Positions 35,870 through 43,890 of a stretch of 64,000 nucleotides of DNA are shown here, in pieces. The notes under the pieces were generated by a model. It ran no database searches, was not told where the DNA came from, and saw only the letters and a program-made list of their open reading frames with translations. Source of the DNA: TMED14 sp964475135 (GTDB lineage Bacteria > Bacteroidota > Bacteroidia > Flavobacteriales > Schleiferiaceae); NCBI GenBank assembly GCA_964475135.1, contig CAYYWL010000005.1, positions 1 through 64,000 on the forward strand. Reading direction: 5' to 3'. Every line of letters starts with the position of its first letter. The stretch's first letter is position 1. A program made the translations under genes and the position numbers.

Positions 35870-37311
35870 AGTTCAAGGGGATTATTGAGGTAGAACTCTA
35901 CCACATAGTTTTTAAATTGACTGTCGTACAGCGCACGGACGCGATTGGACGCCGCCGCCAAATAGTTATTCTTTAGAGACACAAAGTCGTACACATTAAG
36001 TCCACCTTGATCAAAGCGGATTTGGGCATCCTGGTAGGCGCGTTCCGCGGAGCGCTCGGTGGCCACACTAGCATCGTACTGCTTCCAGGCCGCAGCTGCG
36101 TCGGCGTGAGCGCGCTCAATATTTTGGCGGTACGTATCGCGCTGCTGCATCACCTGTAGCTCCGCATTTTCTTCGGCAAGCTGTGCGCGCTTCACCGCAT
36201 TTGCGATTCGGAACCCATTGAACAGCGGCACCGACAGGTTTAATCCGACAAACTGACGCACGTTTTCGCGCAACTGATCTTCAAAAGTGAACTCCCCGAA
36301 ACTCGGCGTATTCACAAGAGTAAACACCGGAATCTGATCCGCTCCGTCCAACCAGAATCCGACGGGAAGGACCTGGGGAGTGGTTCCGAGGTACTTCTGT
36401 GCACGGTCAGAATAGCTTGTCGAAAACTGACCAGAAACCGAAAGTGTGGGTATGCGCGCACCCTGTGCGCGCTTAACCGCGTAGTGGCTCGCCATGAGCT
36501 GGTGTTCTGCAGCGCGTACCGCGGGCTGCTTGGCTACCGATGCCGTGAAAATGGCCTGTGGGCTGAGCGCCATTACCGCGCTCGGGGCGGTCGGCAAATT
36601 CTCAGGGCGTTGCAGGACAAGATCCTGATCTCCACTCAATCCCAGAAGCTGTTTGAGCACCAACTCTGCAAACTGAAGTTGATTCTCAGAAGCCACGACG
36701 CGCTGTGCATCCACCGCCCACTGGGCTTCGACAGAGAGGTATTCATTGGGCGCAATGGCCCCTGCATTCAAAAGTTTTTGGCTCCGTTCCTTTTGGCGCT
36801 CTGAAGTCGTGAGCTGCTCTTGGGCAATCCGAAGTGACTCGTCGGCCAGGAGCACCGCTAAAAACTGCGAGGCCGTATTCAATGCCACCACGTTACGGGC
36901 ATCGTCGAGCTGGGCGGCCGCTAGAGCTACCTGAACTTGACTTTGGCGAAACGCATTCCACGTCTGAAATCCATCAAATAGGGTCCACTGCGCCGAAACG
37001 GAACCGCTTGCCGTGGACAAATTATTTCGGTTGACCTCATTGGTTACCGGGTCAATGCTTAGACCGGAGTTCCAAAAGTTTCCGGCACCCGCATTTATGG
37101 ACGGAAGCAGTCCGCCAAAATTGGCGAGCCGGTCGGACTCAGCCGCCTTGACGTTATTGGCCGCCTGACGGACACTAAACTGGTATTCAAGTGCCCGATT
37201 GACACAATCTTGAAGGGTCCAGGATTCGCGATCTGTGCCAGATTGTGCATAAAGATTTGCACCGCCAATCCAAAGACTGAGGGTCGCAACGATGAGGGTG
37301 TTCAAGCGCAT
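35866..37311 (-). CDS. TolC family outer membrane efflux protein
   Basis: A 481-aa outer-membrane factor. The signal peptide is MRLNTLIVATLSLWIGGANLYAQ. Then come two TolC repeats rich in long helices: WTLQDCVNRALEYQFSVRQAANNVKAAE near the start, and a second repeat with LNLSVPLFNGFRIANAVKRAQL near residue 345. I chose the ATG at 37311, which begins the signal peptide. It lies 34 nt after a small membrane protein gene and overlaps the adaptor gene by 4 nt. Together with the adaptor it forms two parts of a tripartite efflux system. Confidence 0.9.
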   Translation of the reverse strand: MRLNTLIVATLSLWIGGANLYAQSGTDRESWTLQDCVNRALEYQFSVRQAANNVKAAESDRLANFGGLLPSINAGAGNFWNSGLSIDPVTNEVNRNNLSTASGSVSAQWTLFDGFQTWNAFRQSQVQVALAAAQLDDARNVVALNTASQFLAVLLADESLRIAQEQLTTSERQKERSQKLLNAGAIAPNEYLSVEAQWAVDAQRVVASENQLQFAELVLKQLLGLSGDQDLVLQRPENLPTAPSAVMALSPQAIFTASVAKQPAVRAAEHQLMASHYAVKRAQGARIPTLSVSGQFSTSYSDRAQKYLGTTPQVLPVGFWLDGADQIPVFTLVNTPSFGEFTFEDQLRENVRQFVGLNLSVPLFNGFRIANAVKRAQLAEENAELQVMQQRDTYRQNIERAHADAAAAWKQYDASVATERSAERAYQDAQIRFDQGGLNVYDFVSLKNNYLAAASNRVRALYDSQFKNYVVEFYLNNPLEL

Positions 37312-37345
37312 GCCCGGAATTTTGCAAATACCGTGCAAAATAACC

Positions 37346-37573
37346 CTAAAGGGTGGCAGATTTCTTTTTTTGGCTTCGGTACCACGCAATTCCAACTGCG
37401 GCCATGATGAGGTACGGAAACGCCATCAGGTACAAAATTCCGGAATTCAGGCCCACAGCGTCGGTCGAACCGGCGGCTTGACCTGATTCAGCAGTCGCCT
37501 TGCACATCGCACACTGAGCCCACGTCGAAAAAGACATAAGCAACGCGAGTGCGACCGTCACGAACGTTCTCAT
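37346..37573 (-). CDS. Small membrane protein with CxxC after the signal sequence
   Basis: A 75-aa protein of the oxidase-assembly operon. The first ~19 residues look like a signal peptide. The predicted mature N-terminus starts QCAMCKATAESG, giving a CxxC (Cys21, Cys24) with a Met between. A single membrane helix follows (about 47-66) and then a Lys-rich end. I recall similar small proteins beside DUF420 and SCO1 in other Flavobacteria, but I know of no assigned function. The CAMC motif could bind copper or haem or act as a thiol. It overlaps DUF420 by 4 nt. Confidence 0.75.
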   Translation of the reverse strand: MRTFVTVALALLMSFSTWAQCAMCKATAESGQAAGSTDAVGLNSGILYLMAFPYLIMAAVGIAWYRSQKKKSATL

Positions 37574-38121
37574 TGCGGGTAGTATGGAGCCATAAAGAGG
37601 TAGACAAGGACGCCCGTAATGGCGACGTACAACCATACGGGGAACGTCCATTTGACCCACTTCTTGTGCGCAGCAATCTGGTTATTCAGGGCCCGGTAGA
37701 TGCTAAACATCGCCATGGGTAGCACAGGGACACTAAGCACAATGTGACTTATCAAAATGAAAAAGTACAGGGGGCGAATCCATCCTTCGCCGCCAAACTT
37801 CGCGTCCGGATTCGAAAGGTGGCTCACTACGTAGCTCACCAGAAAAACTGCAGACAGTGTAAACGCTGACAAATTGGCGAGTCGGTGCGCGGCTACGTTC
37901 TTGGTTTTGATCATTCCAAACCCTACAAGCAAGAGTACCGCAGTCGAACCGTTCAAAATGGCGTGAAAAAAGGGCAAGCTTCGCACATTAGCACTACCCC
38001 ACTGAATCTTCCAATCCTCAGGCAGTAAAAAAAGCAAAGCCACCGCGATGGGAACTACCACAGACAATCCCACGATTAAGGGTACAAAAACGCGGTCACG
38101 AGGATGGTTAGCTGTATTCAT
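37570..38121 (-). CDS. DUF420 domain-containing membrane protein
   Basis: A 183-aa integral membrane protein with about five hydrophobic helices and conserved His residues in helices (FFHAILNG, VSHLSNPDAKFGG, LISHIVLS, AAHKKW). DUF420 proteins resemble CtaG-like oxidase assembly factors and are found next to SCO1 and cytochrome oxidase genes. It overlaps both SCO1 (4 nt) and the small CxxC protein (4 nt), consistent with a shared oxidase-assembly role. That role is inferred from context. Confidence 0.88.
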   Translation of the reverse strand: MNTANHPRDRVFVPLIVGLSVVVPIAVALLFLLPEDWKIQWGSANVRSLPFFHAILNGSTAVLLLVGFGMIKTKNVAAHRLANLSAFTLSAVFLVSYVVSHLSNPDAKFGGEGWIRPLYFFILISHIVLSVPVLPMAMFSIYRALNNQIAAHKKWVKWTFPVWLYVAITGVLVYLFMAPYYPQ

Positions 38122-38804
38122 TTGCCCATTTTTAGCTGGCGGTACTCTTTGACTAAAACACGCAAGTCCTCGACAAGTTCATCGACCTGAACCGGTTGTG
38201 ACACATCGTAGGCTCCGAGAATTTGGTTCTGATCGTCCAGTCGCGTGCGGATGTCTCCGTTCCAGTCGACTATCACAGCGGACTGGGAGTGGGTATAGCC
38301 ACCCTCGGCAGCCGAATCCTTCATCGCTGTTAAAAAATAGGCTTGTGCCAACTCGTAAATGGTCTCGCGATTACCGGTGATGAAGTGCCACTTCTGACTA
38401 CCGCCTACGTCAAATCGCTGCTTGTACGCCTCGAGGACTGGCGGAGTATCTGTTTCGGGATCAATACTGTAGCTTACAAATACGACATCCTTGAACGCGT
38501 ACATGCGGTCGTGGGCCTGCTTCAAGTGAAAGTTCATCGCAGGACAAATTGTGGGGCAACTCGAAAAAAAGAAGCTCACCACGGCAATTTTTCCGTCTAA
38601 ACTGTCTGCAGTCCAAGGCTGGCCGGTGGACTGGGTCAATTCAAAATCTCTGAGCGGATGCCCTTTGGAGGTTGGTCCCGGACCGATATTTTCCAGGGAA
38701 CGAAAGTTAACGGCTCCGCTAATAAGCAATGAGCCCAAGTACATCGAGACCGGCAGCAAGAGCAGTGCCGCCAAGATTAGTTTTTTGGCGACGGGGTTGG
38801 CCAT
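38118..38804 (-). CDS. SCO1/SenC family copper chaperone
   Basis: A 228-aa membrane-anchored thioredoxin-fold protein that probably delivers copper to the CuA site of cytochrome oxidase. One N-terminal membrane helix (about 8-30) precedes the domain. The copper site is Cys83 and Cys87 in SSCPTIC plus His172 in GGYTHSQSAVIVD. I chose the ATG at 38804; an in-frame TTG 12 nt upstream would run into the preceding gene. It starts 1 nt after the COX IV-like stop. Confidence 0.93.
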   Translation of the reverse strand: MANPVAKKLILAALLLLPVSMYLGSLLISGAVNFRSLENIGPGPTSKGHPLRDFELTQSTGQPWTADSLDGKIAVVSFFFSSCPTICPAMNFHLKQAHDRMYAFKDVVFVSYSIDPETDTPPVLEAYKQRFDVGGSQKWHFITGNRETIYELAQAYFLTAMKDSAAEGGYTHSQSAVIVDWNGDIRTRLDDQNQILGAYDVSQPVQVDELVEDLRVLVKEYRQLKMGK

Positions 38805-38805
38805 A

Positions 38806-39126
38806 TTAGTATCCAAACACCTTAACGCCCTCGTAAAGGGTGATGAAGGTGAGGTACGGTATTAAGATCAGCACGGGCAAGTAGATGGACGCACGGAACG
38901 TGGAGTCTTCGTACTTGAGGTGCATGAAGTACTGCACAATGTACCCAGCCTTAACCAGAGTGAGTCCGATGAAAATGAGGTTGAGGATTGATGTTCCCGC
39001 GACTTCGCCAAGCAGAACTGCGGGCTTAATTATACCCAATGCAACTTCTACTCCGGTTACGACAAGGAGGAGCCAAAAAACGTTCCAGATCCAACGGGTT
39101 CCTGAGGGAGAATGTGCGTCTGCCAT
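38806..39126 (-). CDS. Cytochrome c oxidase subunit IV family protein
   Basis: A 106-aa membrane protein with three hydrophobic helices (about 15-33, 44-63, 75-97). It matches the small prokaryotic COX IV/CyoD-type subunit: IWNVFWLLLVVTGVEVALG and VKAGYIVQYFMHLKYE. I chose the ATG at 39126, 2 nt after the COX III stop, rather than an upstream in-frame extension. It lies between a COX III and SCO1. It has no catalytic cofactor; such subunits stabilise the oxidase. Confidence 0.87.
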   Translation of the reverse strand: MADAHSPSGTRWIWNVFWLLLVVTGVEVALGIIKPAVLLGEVAGTSILNLIFIGLTLVKAGYIVQYFMHLKYEDSTFRASIYLPVLILIPYLTFITLYEGVKVFGY

Positions 39127-39128
39127 GA

Positions 39129-40037
39129 TTACACGAGGTAGAAGAAGGTGAATACAAAGACCCAAACAAGGTCGACAAAGTGCCAGTAGAGACCGACTTT
39201 TTCGACCATTAGGTAGCTTTTACGGCGCTCGTAGGTTCCAAGCAGTGCGTTGTAGAATACGATGATGTTTAGAATCACACCTGAGAACACGTGGAATCCG
39301 TGGAATCCGGTAATGAAGAAGAAGAAGTTGGCGAATTGCTTTTGACCGTATTCGTTGCGCTTCATGTTGGCGCCTTGAACAACATCGGCTCCGTTGAGTG
39401 CCGCGACGGATTCCGTGCGAGAAAGCTGCTCGTGGCCTTTACCTGGTGACTGAAGCACTACGTCCTCATTGGATGTAAAAGCCGTCGCAACTTCTGCCAT
39501 TGTAAAGGTTTCGTGGTGGTTCGAAGCATGACCTGCTTCACCGTGAACCAACTGGCTCAGCGAAAGTACTTCGCCAGTTTCAGCCTCTGCAACTTTGAGT
39601 ACGCGGCCGTCTGCTAATTCGATAGCACCCTTGTCACCGATAATGAAGTGGTACCATTCCCAAGCTTGAGAACCCAAGAATATGAATCCTCCCACGATGG
39701 TCGCAATCATCCACCAGCCTACTGCACCTTGCTTCCGCTCATGGCCGGCATTAACAGCCAACACCATTGTCACTGACGACATGATGAGAATGAACGTCAT
39801 CAAAGCAACGTACAGTAGCGGCTGTTCGCCTGAAATTCCAGGGAAGTGCGTAAAGACATCCTCAGCAATAGGCCACGTCTTTTCGTTGGCGAATCGCATA
39901 AAGCCGTACGCGGTCAAGAAACCCGAAAATGTAAGGGCGTCAGAGATGAGGAAGTACCACATCATCATTTTGCCGTATTCGGCTTTCATCGGCTCGTTGC
40001 CTCCGGACCAAGTTCCTGTCGCAGCTGGTTGTGCCAT
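39129..40037 (-). CDS. Cytochrome c oxidase subunit III (long form)
   Basis: A 302-aa COX III with seven predicted helices. Hallmarks are MMMWYFLISDALTFSGFL, GFHGFHVFSGVI and VGLYWHFVDLVWVFVF. An insertion of about 90 residues (about 135-225, hydrophilic with HGEAGHASNHHE) sits between helices before the last three. I recall a comparable insertion in COX III proteins of Flavobacteria, so it is probably a lineage trait. It is the second of two COX III-family genes here; the other is shorter and lies just upstream. Confidence 0.92.
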   Translation of the reverse strand: MAQPAATGTWSGGNEPMKAEYGKMMMWYFLISDALTFSGFLTAYGFMRFANEKTWPIAEDVFTHFPGISGEQPLLYVALMTFILIMSSVTMVLAVNAGHERKQGAVGWWMIATIVGGFIFLGSQAWEWYHFIIGDKGAIELADGRVLKVAEAETGEVLSLSQLVHGEAGHASNHHETFTMAEVATAFTSNEDVVLQSPGKGHEQLSRTESVAALNGADVVQGANMKRNEYGQKQFANFFFFITGFHGFHVFSGVILNIIVFYNALLGTYERRKSYLMVEKVGLYWHFVDLVWVFVFTFFYLV

Positions 40038-40069
40038 GTAGTTAGGGGATTGTCAGTTTTTGGGTCGTG

Positions 40070-40077
40070 CAAAATTA
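40070..40077 (-). promoter_or_regulatory. -7 element between the two COX III genes
   Basis: TAATTTTG (40077-40070) on the minus strand matches TAnnTTTG and lies 32 nt before the long COX III ATG, partly within the stop region of the short COX III gene. No TTG is found at the right distance upstream, so this is weak evidence for an internal promoter. Confidence 0.3.
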
Positions 40078-40641
40078 ACGCAGGATGAGCAAAAACCCGA
40101 GCAGGTACAGCCAAAGAAATCCGAGGAAATGCCAAAATTGGGCTCCGAGGGTAAAGCGTAGAACCTTTGTGCCGGTGTAGTAGCCTTTTGAAGTGCGAAC
40201 GAGCATGAGGCCAAGGACCATAATTCCCGCGAGAACGTGCAGCCAGTGGAACCAGGTGATCACATACAGCCAGCTCGCTTCGGGCTTACTCCCCTCACCC
40301 GTGAAGTAAATCTTTTGATCAATGAGGTCTGCCCAACCAAGAACTTGAAAAGCAGCGAATAGCACTCCAAGAAGGAGCACCGTGGCAACCAATGACGTCG
40401 GCTTGGTTTCGACTGAAATTTGCTTCTGTGCACGCTGAAGTACGATGCTCGAAAGCACTACAGCGGCCGTACTGAGGTAAAACCACATGGGGAGCTCTAT
40501 TGTCTGCCAATTATTCGCGGCCACCAGCGAGGAGCGAGCAACAACGTAACCAGAAGTAAGGCCAGCGAAGGCCATGCCGATACTCGCGAGCCCTAGGTAC
40601 AGCAGGGGCCGAGATGCTTTTTGTTGGGGAGTGAGTTCCAT
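40075..40641 (-). CDS. Heme-copper oxidase subunit III family protein (short form)
   Basis: A 188-aa COX III-related membrane protein with five helices. It shows PLLYLGLASIGMAFAGLTSGYVVARS, VITWFHWLHVLAGIMVLG and GAQFWHFLGFLWLYLLGFL. It lacks the first two helices of full COX III, as in CyoC-like or duplicated subunits. It lies 4 nt after ctaB and 37 nt before the long COX III. The paired short and long COX III arrangement is common in Bacteroidota. Confidence 0.88.
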   Translation of the reverse strand: MELTPQQKASRPLLYLGLASIGMAFAGLTSGYVVARSSLVAANNWQTIELPMWFYLSTAAVVLSSIVLQRAQKQISVETKPTSLVATVLLLGVLFAAFQVLGWADLIDQKIYFTGEGSKPEASWLYVITWFHWLHVLAGIMVLGLMLVRTSKGYYTGTKVLRFTLGAQFWHFLGFLWLYLLGFLLILR

Positions 40642-40645
40642 AATC

Positions 40646-41500
40646 TTACTTAATGAACCGATCTACCACCCATAAAGTTTGCACAAGGGGCAAGTAGCGT
40701 ATGGTACTGAACATGAGTGCGCGTGCTGAGGTATCGTCTGCGCGTCGAACGTGCTGGACCGCGTGGTACATCACGTCAAGCCCTAGGACGCCAGTGGCGA
40801 TTGATGCCCATAGAGAAGTGGCGAGGGTTCCGGCCAGCCCAAATGCTGGCAGCAGTGAAATGAGCACCATCCACAACGTGTAAAACACCGTCATTCGGGT
40901 GGCCAAATGATCTTTGGAACGGTTGGGGAGCAGGTAGTATCCGGCCTTGGCATAATCGTCGTAGGCGAGCCACGCGATCGCCCAGAAGTGCGGAAACTGC
41001 CACACAAACTGGTATGCAAAAAGGACTCCGGGCTCGATACCAAACGACCCCGTAGCAGCAACCCAGCCAAGCATAAAGGGAATTGCGCCAGGAATGGCTC
41101 CGACCAGCACAGCCCATGGCGACTTAGCCTTGAGCGGCGTGTAAATGAGGACGTATAGTAGAAGGCTCAGGGCACCAAAGCCAGCGGTTTTAAGGTTGAG
41201 GAGTGCGAGTGCAGCGATACCTGTGATTCCAAACGCAAACGCCCAGATCAAGGCACGGGCACGGGTCATGCGCCCAGACGGAAGCGGTCGATTTTGGGTA
41301 CGACCCATAAGTGAATCCTGTTCAACCTCCCAGACCTGGTTGAAGGCGTTGCTCGCGCCTACTACTGCAAAGCCACCAAGAGTGAGTAGGATGAACTCAA
41401 TCCACTGTACCTGAGGAGCGCCGAGCAGATAGCCCGCCACAGCAGAGATCACGACCGAAAAGGCCAGGCGAAATTTGAGCAATAGCCCGAGGTCACGCAT
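40646..41500 (-). CDS. ctaB: Protoheme IX farnesyltransferase (heme O synthase)
   Basis: CtaB/CyoE farnesylates heme B to heme O, a precursor of heme A for the oxidase. The 284-aa membrane protein has the first Asp-rich motif NAFNQVWEVEQDSLMGRTQNRPLP and the second around WLAYDDYAKAGYYLLP. About eight helices and YTPLKAKSPWAVLVGAIPGAIPFMLGW are also present. I chose the ATG at 41500; an in-frame TTG upstream is less likely. Its start overlaps the cysQ 3' end by 8 nt. It leads the oxidase-assembly block toward tolC. Confidence 0.93.
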   Translation of the reverse strand: MRDLGLLLKFRLAFSVVISAVAGYLLGAPQVQWIEFILLTLGGFAVVGASNAFNQVWEVEQDSLMGRTQNRPLPSGRMTRARALIWAFAFGITGIAALALLNLKTAGFGALSLLLYVLIYTPLKAKSPWAVLVGAIPGAIPFMLGWVAATGSFGIEPGVLFAYQFVWQFPHFWAIAWLAYDDYAKAGYYLLPNRSKDHLATRMTVFYTLWMVLISLLPAFGLAGTLATSLWASIATGVLGLDVMYHAVQHVRRADDTSARALMFSTIRYLPLVQTLWVVDRFIK

Positions 41501-42332
41501 CCCCACAAAGATACGGGGCAGCGCAGGCAAGGAAGGGCGGATTCAGTAAGTTTTCTTTGTTGTAGCGCAGGGGCTCACCACGGCGAAATCCGAGTTCTTG
41601 GTGCGGCACAAGCTCGTAGAGCTCCATTCCCGCCGCGCGAAGTACGGCGTGGCCGGCAGCAGTGTCCCATTCCATTGTTGGGGCCGCCCTTGGGTATGCG
41701 TGTGCACGACCCTCTGCGACTAGTCCGATTTTGAGCGAAGAGCCCATGTTAACGCGCTCAATACTCCCGTGCGATACCTCCCAGCGGGCAATAAGCGCCT
41801 CAGTCTCAGGGTTGGCATGCGACCGACTGGCGACTACAGTCACGTTCTCGGGTAAGCGCGCAGGCAGGTGCTGGGCTTGGGCCCAAAGCTCATCCCACGC
41901 TACGCGAACCATGGACTTGCGGGCGCCTCGTTCCATGGTCCCCACAAACAGCCATCCAAGAACGGGGGCATAGACGATTCCAAAAATGGGGACGCCCTGC
42001 CGTACCAATGCGACATTCACAGTGAATTCGCCGTTGCGCTTGATAAACTCCTTGGTTCCGTCGAGCGGATCTACTAACCAAAACGTATCCCAAGCACTTC
42101 GTTCTGAATAAGGGATGCTCCTACCCTCTTCACTGAGTACCGGGAACCCTGTTGCCGAGAGTACCGGGTCAAGCACCGCGTGTGCCGCGTGGTCAGCCGC
42201 AGTTACGGGGCTGTTGTCAGACTTCACTTCGACATTCATATCCTTATGGCCCTCGTAAACTTCGAGTATAGCATCCGCAGCGCGGTAGCAGGCTTCGAGG
42301 ACCGCTGGCCCCCAGGAATTAAATTCTGACAT
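41493..42332 (-). CDS. cysQ: 3'(2'),5'-bisphosphate nucleotidase
   Basis: CysQ hydrolyses PAP to AMP, recycling the by-product of sulfate assimilation. The 279-aa inositol-monophosphatase-fold protein has metal-binding EE (68-69, SEEG), DPLDGTKEF (Asp88, Asp91) and the C-terminal WDTAAGHAVLRAAG. The length fits the family. It is preceded by the tonB terminator, so it starts a new transcription unit, and overlaps ctaB by 8 nt. Confidence 0.92.
   Translation of the reverse strand: MSEFNSWGPAVLEACYRAADAILEVYEGHKDMNVEVKSDNSPVTAADHAAHAVLDPVLSATGFPVLSEEGRSIPYSERSAWDTFWLVDPLDGTKEFIKRNGEFTVNVALVRQGVPIFGIVYAPVLGWLFVGTMERGARKSMVRVAWDELWAQAQHLPARLPENVTVVASRSHANPETEALIARWEVSHGSIERVNMGSSLKIGLVAEGRAHAYPRAAPTMEWDTAAGHAVLRAAGMELYELVPHQELGFRRGEPLRYNKENLLNPPFLACAAPYLCGDA
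41506..41513 (-). promoter_or_regulatory. -7 element abutting the ctaB start
   Basis: TATCTTTG (41513-41506) on the minus strand is a perfect -7 match ending 5 nt before the ctaB ATG and lying inside the cysQ 3' end. A TTG is 14 nt upstream, short of the usual 17-23. The oxidase block may be transcribed from here, independent of cysQ. Confidence 0.4.
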
Positions 42333-42343
42333 GGTGGTGCAAT

Positions 42344-42368
42344 AAAAAACCCCGGGAGACCCGGGGTT
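42344..42368 (-). terminator. Rho-independent terminator downstream of tonB
   Basis: On the minus strand a 9-bp stem (AACCCCGGG / CCCGGGGTT) with a 3-nt loop is followed by six T residues. It begins 19 nt past the tonB stop and ends 12 nt before the cysQ start, so it closes the ruvA-sprA-gcvH-vanZ-tonB group. Confidence 0.9.
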
Positions 42369-42386
42369 GTTTGTGTGGGCGCGCGA

Positions 42387-43085
42387 CTACTGAAGTCGGG
42401 CGTTGATCGGAAGAGTGTAGCTCATTTTTACCGGACGACCACCCACCTTCGCAGGCGACATCTTCGGCATCATACGCACGACACGAAGCGCTTCTTCATC
42501 AAGAAGTTTATCTACTCCGCGGTCGACTTTGACGTTGGTCACCTTGCCGTCTTTATCGATGACGAACGAAACCCATACTTTACCTTGGATACCCATTTGC
42601 TTGGCCATCTCTGGGAACTCAAAGTTCTTTCCAATAAACTGGCGCGCCTTGAGGTTGAAGCAGTTGAATCGCTCGTCTTCGGTAGGAAGATTTTCACAGC
42701 CAGGGAATACAGGACGGTTTTCAACGTTCACGAAGCTGAATACCTCGTCTTCGGTGCTAACCTCCATAATTTCAATCTCAGAGTCGTCGTCAATCTCAGT
42801 TGACACAAGGTCGATCTCAACGATGTCAATCTTGTCATCCACAATTTTGAACTCCAACGTCGGCGCAGGCGGTGGCGGAGGGGGTGGCGGAGTATTGCGG
42901 TTTGTGACGATCATTTCTTCGTCCTCGATAACTCCCTCAAGTGTACCCAAATCCATAGGACCTGTTTCGTACGTCTTCCATTCGAATGCCATCCACGTGA
43001 GGCCTAAGGCAATCACGAGACCAAGCTGCAGAAAGAGGCCCTTGCGAGCGTCGAGGTCTGCACCAAAATTTTTACGCGGGTTCAT
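42387..43085 (-). CDS. tonB: Energy transducer TonB
   Basis: A 232-aa TonB protein that couples the proton motive force to TonB-dependent outer-membrane receptors. It has one N-terminal membrane helix (about 16-35), a proline-rich stretch (TPPPPPPPPAPT, about 66-77) and an acidic middle region. The C-terminal TonB domain (about 145-232) includes FPEMAKQMGIQGKVWVSFVIDKDGKV and the final VKMSYTLPINARLQ. It overlaps vanZ by 4 nt (ATGA). ExbB/ExbD are not adjacent. Confidence 0.92.
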   Translation of the reverse strand: MNPRKNFGADLDARKGLFLQLGLVIALGLTWMAFEWKTYETGPMDLGTLEGVIEDEEMIVTNRNTPPPPPPPPAPTLEFKIVDDKIDIVEIDLVSTEIDDDSEIEIMEVSTEDEVFSFVNVENRPVFPGCENLPTEDERFNCFNLKARQFIGKNFEFPEMAKQMGIQGKVWVSFVIDKDGKVTNVKVDRGVDKLLDEEALRVVRMMPKMSPAKVGGRPVKMSYTLPINARLQ

Positions 43086-43468
43086 ACTAAGTCGTGTTTG
43101 GGGTTAAAGATACGCTTTCTAAGGAATCGAGCAAGAAGCATACCTACCGCGATACCAGCGGTATTCGCGAGGACATCGGACCATGAAAACATACGGCCCT
43201 CGGCGACAATGGGTTGCAGAAATTCAACGGCCAACCCGTACATGAAACTTAACAAAAACACCTTCCAAGGACCCGCCTGGGAACGACTGTAGAGCATTAA
43301 GGGAAACGAGATTCCAGCATATGCACCAAAGTGCAAGACTACGTCGCGAAGCATGCGAAAGATTCCCGGCAACTCAACACTCGGTTGAAGCGAGTAAAAA
43401 AGGACAATGCCCGCCCAGAGAAGGGCGAGCATTAGCCAAAACCAGCGCTGCTGGAGTATTTTCTGCAC
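43082..43468 (-). CDS. VanZ family membrane protein
   Basis: A 128-aa membrane protein with four hydrophobic helices and the VanZ-like pattern DVVLHFGAYAGISFPLML and AVEFLQPIVAEGRMFSWSDVLANTAGIAVG. VanZ is named for a teicoplanin-resistance factor, but in Bacteroidota the family is usually a conserved membrane protein of unknown role. It lies 11 nt after gcvH and overlaps tonB by 4 nt, within the sprA gene group. Confidence 0.87.
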   Translation of the reverse strand: MQKILQQRWFWLMLALLWAGIVLFYSLQPSVELPGIFRMLRDVVLHFGAYAGISFPLMLYSRSQAGPWKVFLLSFMYGLAVEFLQPIVAEGRMFSWSDVLANTAGIAVGMLLARFLRKRIFNPKHDLV

Positions 43469-43479
43469 AAAAAGGCGGA

Positions 43480-43860
43480 TTATGCTCCGACCAAAGCGCG
43501 GTAGGCGTCTACATCGAGTAGCGCCTCAACGTCTGCAACTGAAGCCACTTTGATGCGCACCATCCAGCCTGCGCCGTAGGGATCAGTGTTGACTAGGTCG
43601 GGCTGGCCATCAATGTCTGCGTTTACCTCTACAATCTCTCCGGCCACAGGCAGGTAAAGGTCACTTACTGTCTTTACGGCTTCGACGGATCCGAATACCT
43701 CCTCAGCAGCGAGTGTTTCTCCTTCAGTCGGGATGTCGACGAATACGATGTCTCCCAATTCTCCTTGGGCAAAATCAGTGATGCCAACGGTGGCGATGTC
43801 GCCGTCCAGGCGAATCCACTCGTGGTCTTTGGTGTAGCGTACGTTGCTTGGAAATTCCAT
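43480..43860 (-). CDS. gcvH: Glycine cleavage system H protein
   Basis: The 126-aa lipoyl carrier of the glycine cleavage system. The lipoylation site is Lys63 in GSVEAVKTVSDLYLPVAGEIVEVN. The opening RYTKDHEWIRLDGDIATVGITDFAQGELGDIVFVDIP is typical. The other components (GcvP, GcvT) are not in the window. It lies between sprA and vanZ, a position conserved in Flavobacteria, and has its own -7 element 4 nt before the ATG. Confidence 0.95.
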   Translation of the reverse strand: MEFPSNVRYTKDHEWIRLDGDIATVGITDFAQGELGDIVFVDIPTEGETLAAEEVFGSVEAVKTVSDLYLPVAGEIVEVNADIDGQPDLVNTDPYGAGWMVRIKVASVADVEALLDVDAYRALVGA

Positions 43861-43864
43861 AGCG

Positions 43865-43872
43865 CAAATATA
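43865..43872 (-). promoter_or_regulatory. -7 element abutting the gcvH start
   Basis: TATATTTG (43872-43865) on the minus strand matches TAnnTTTG and ends 4 nt before the gcvH ATG, in the 30-nt gap after sprA. No TTG is seen at -33. It could allow gcvH expression independent of sprA. Confidence 0.4.
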
Positions 43873-43890
43873 GGAAGGCTCAGGCTCGAA

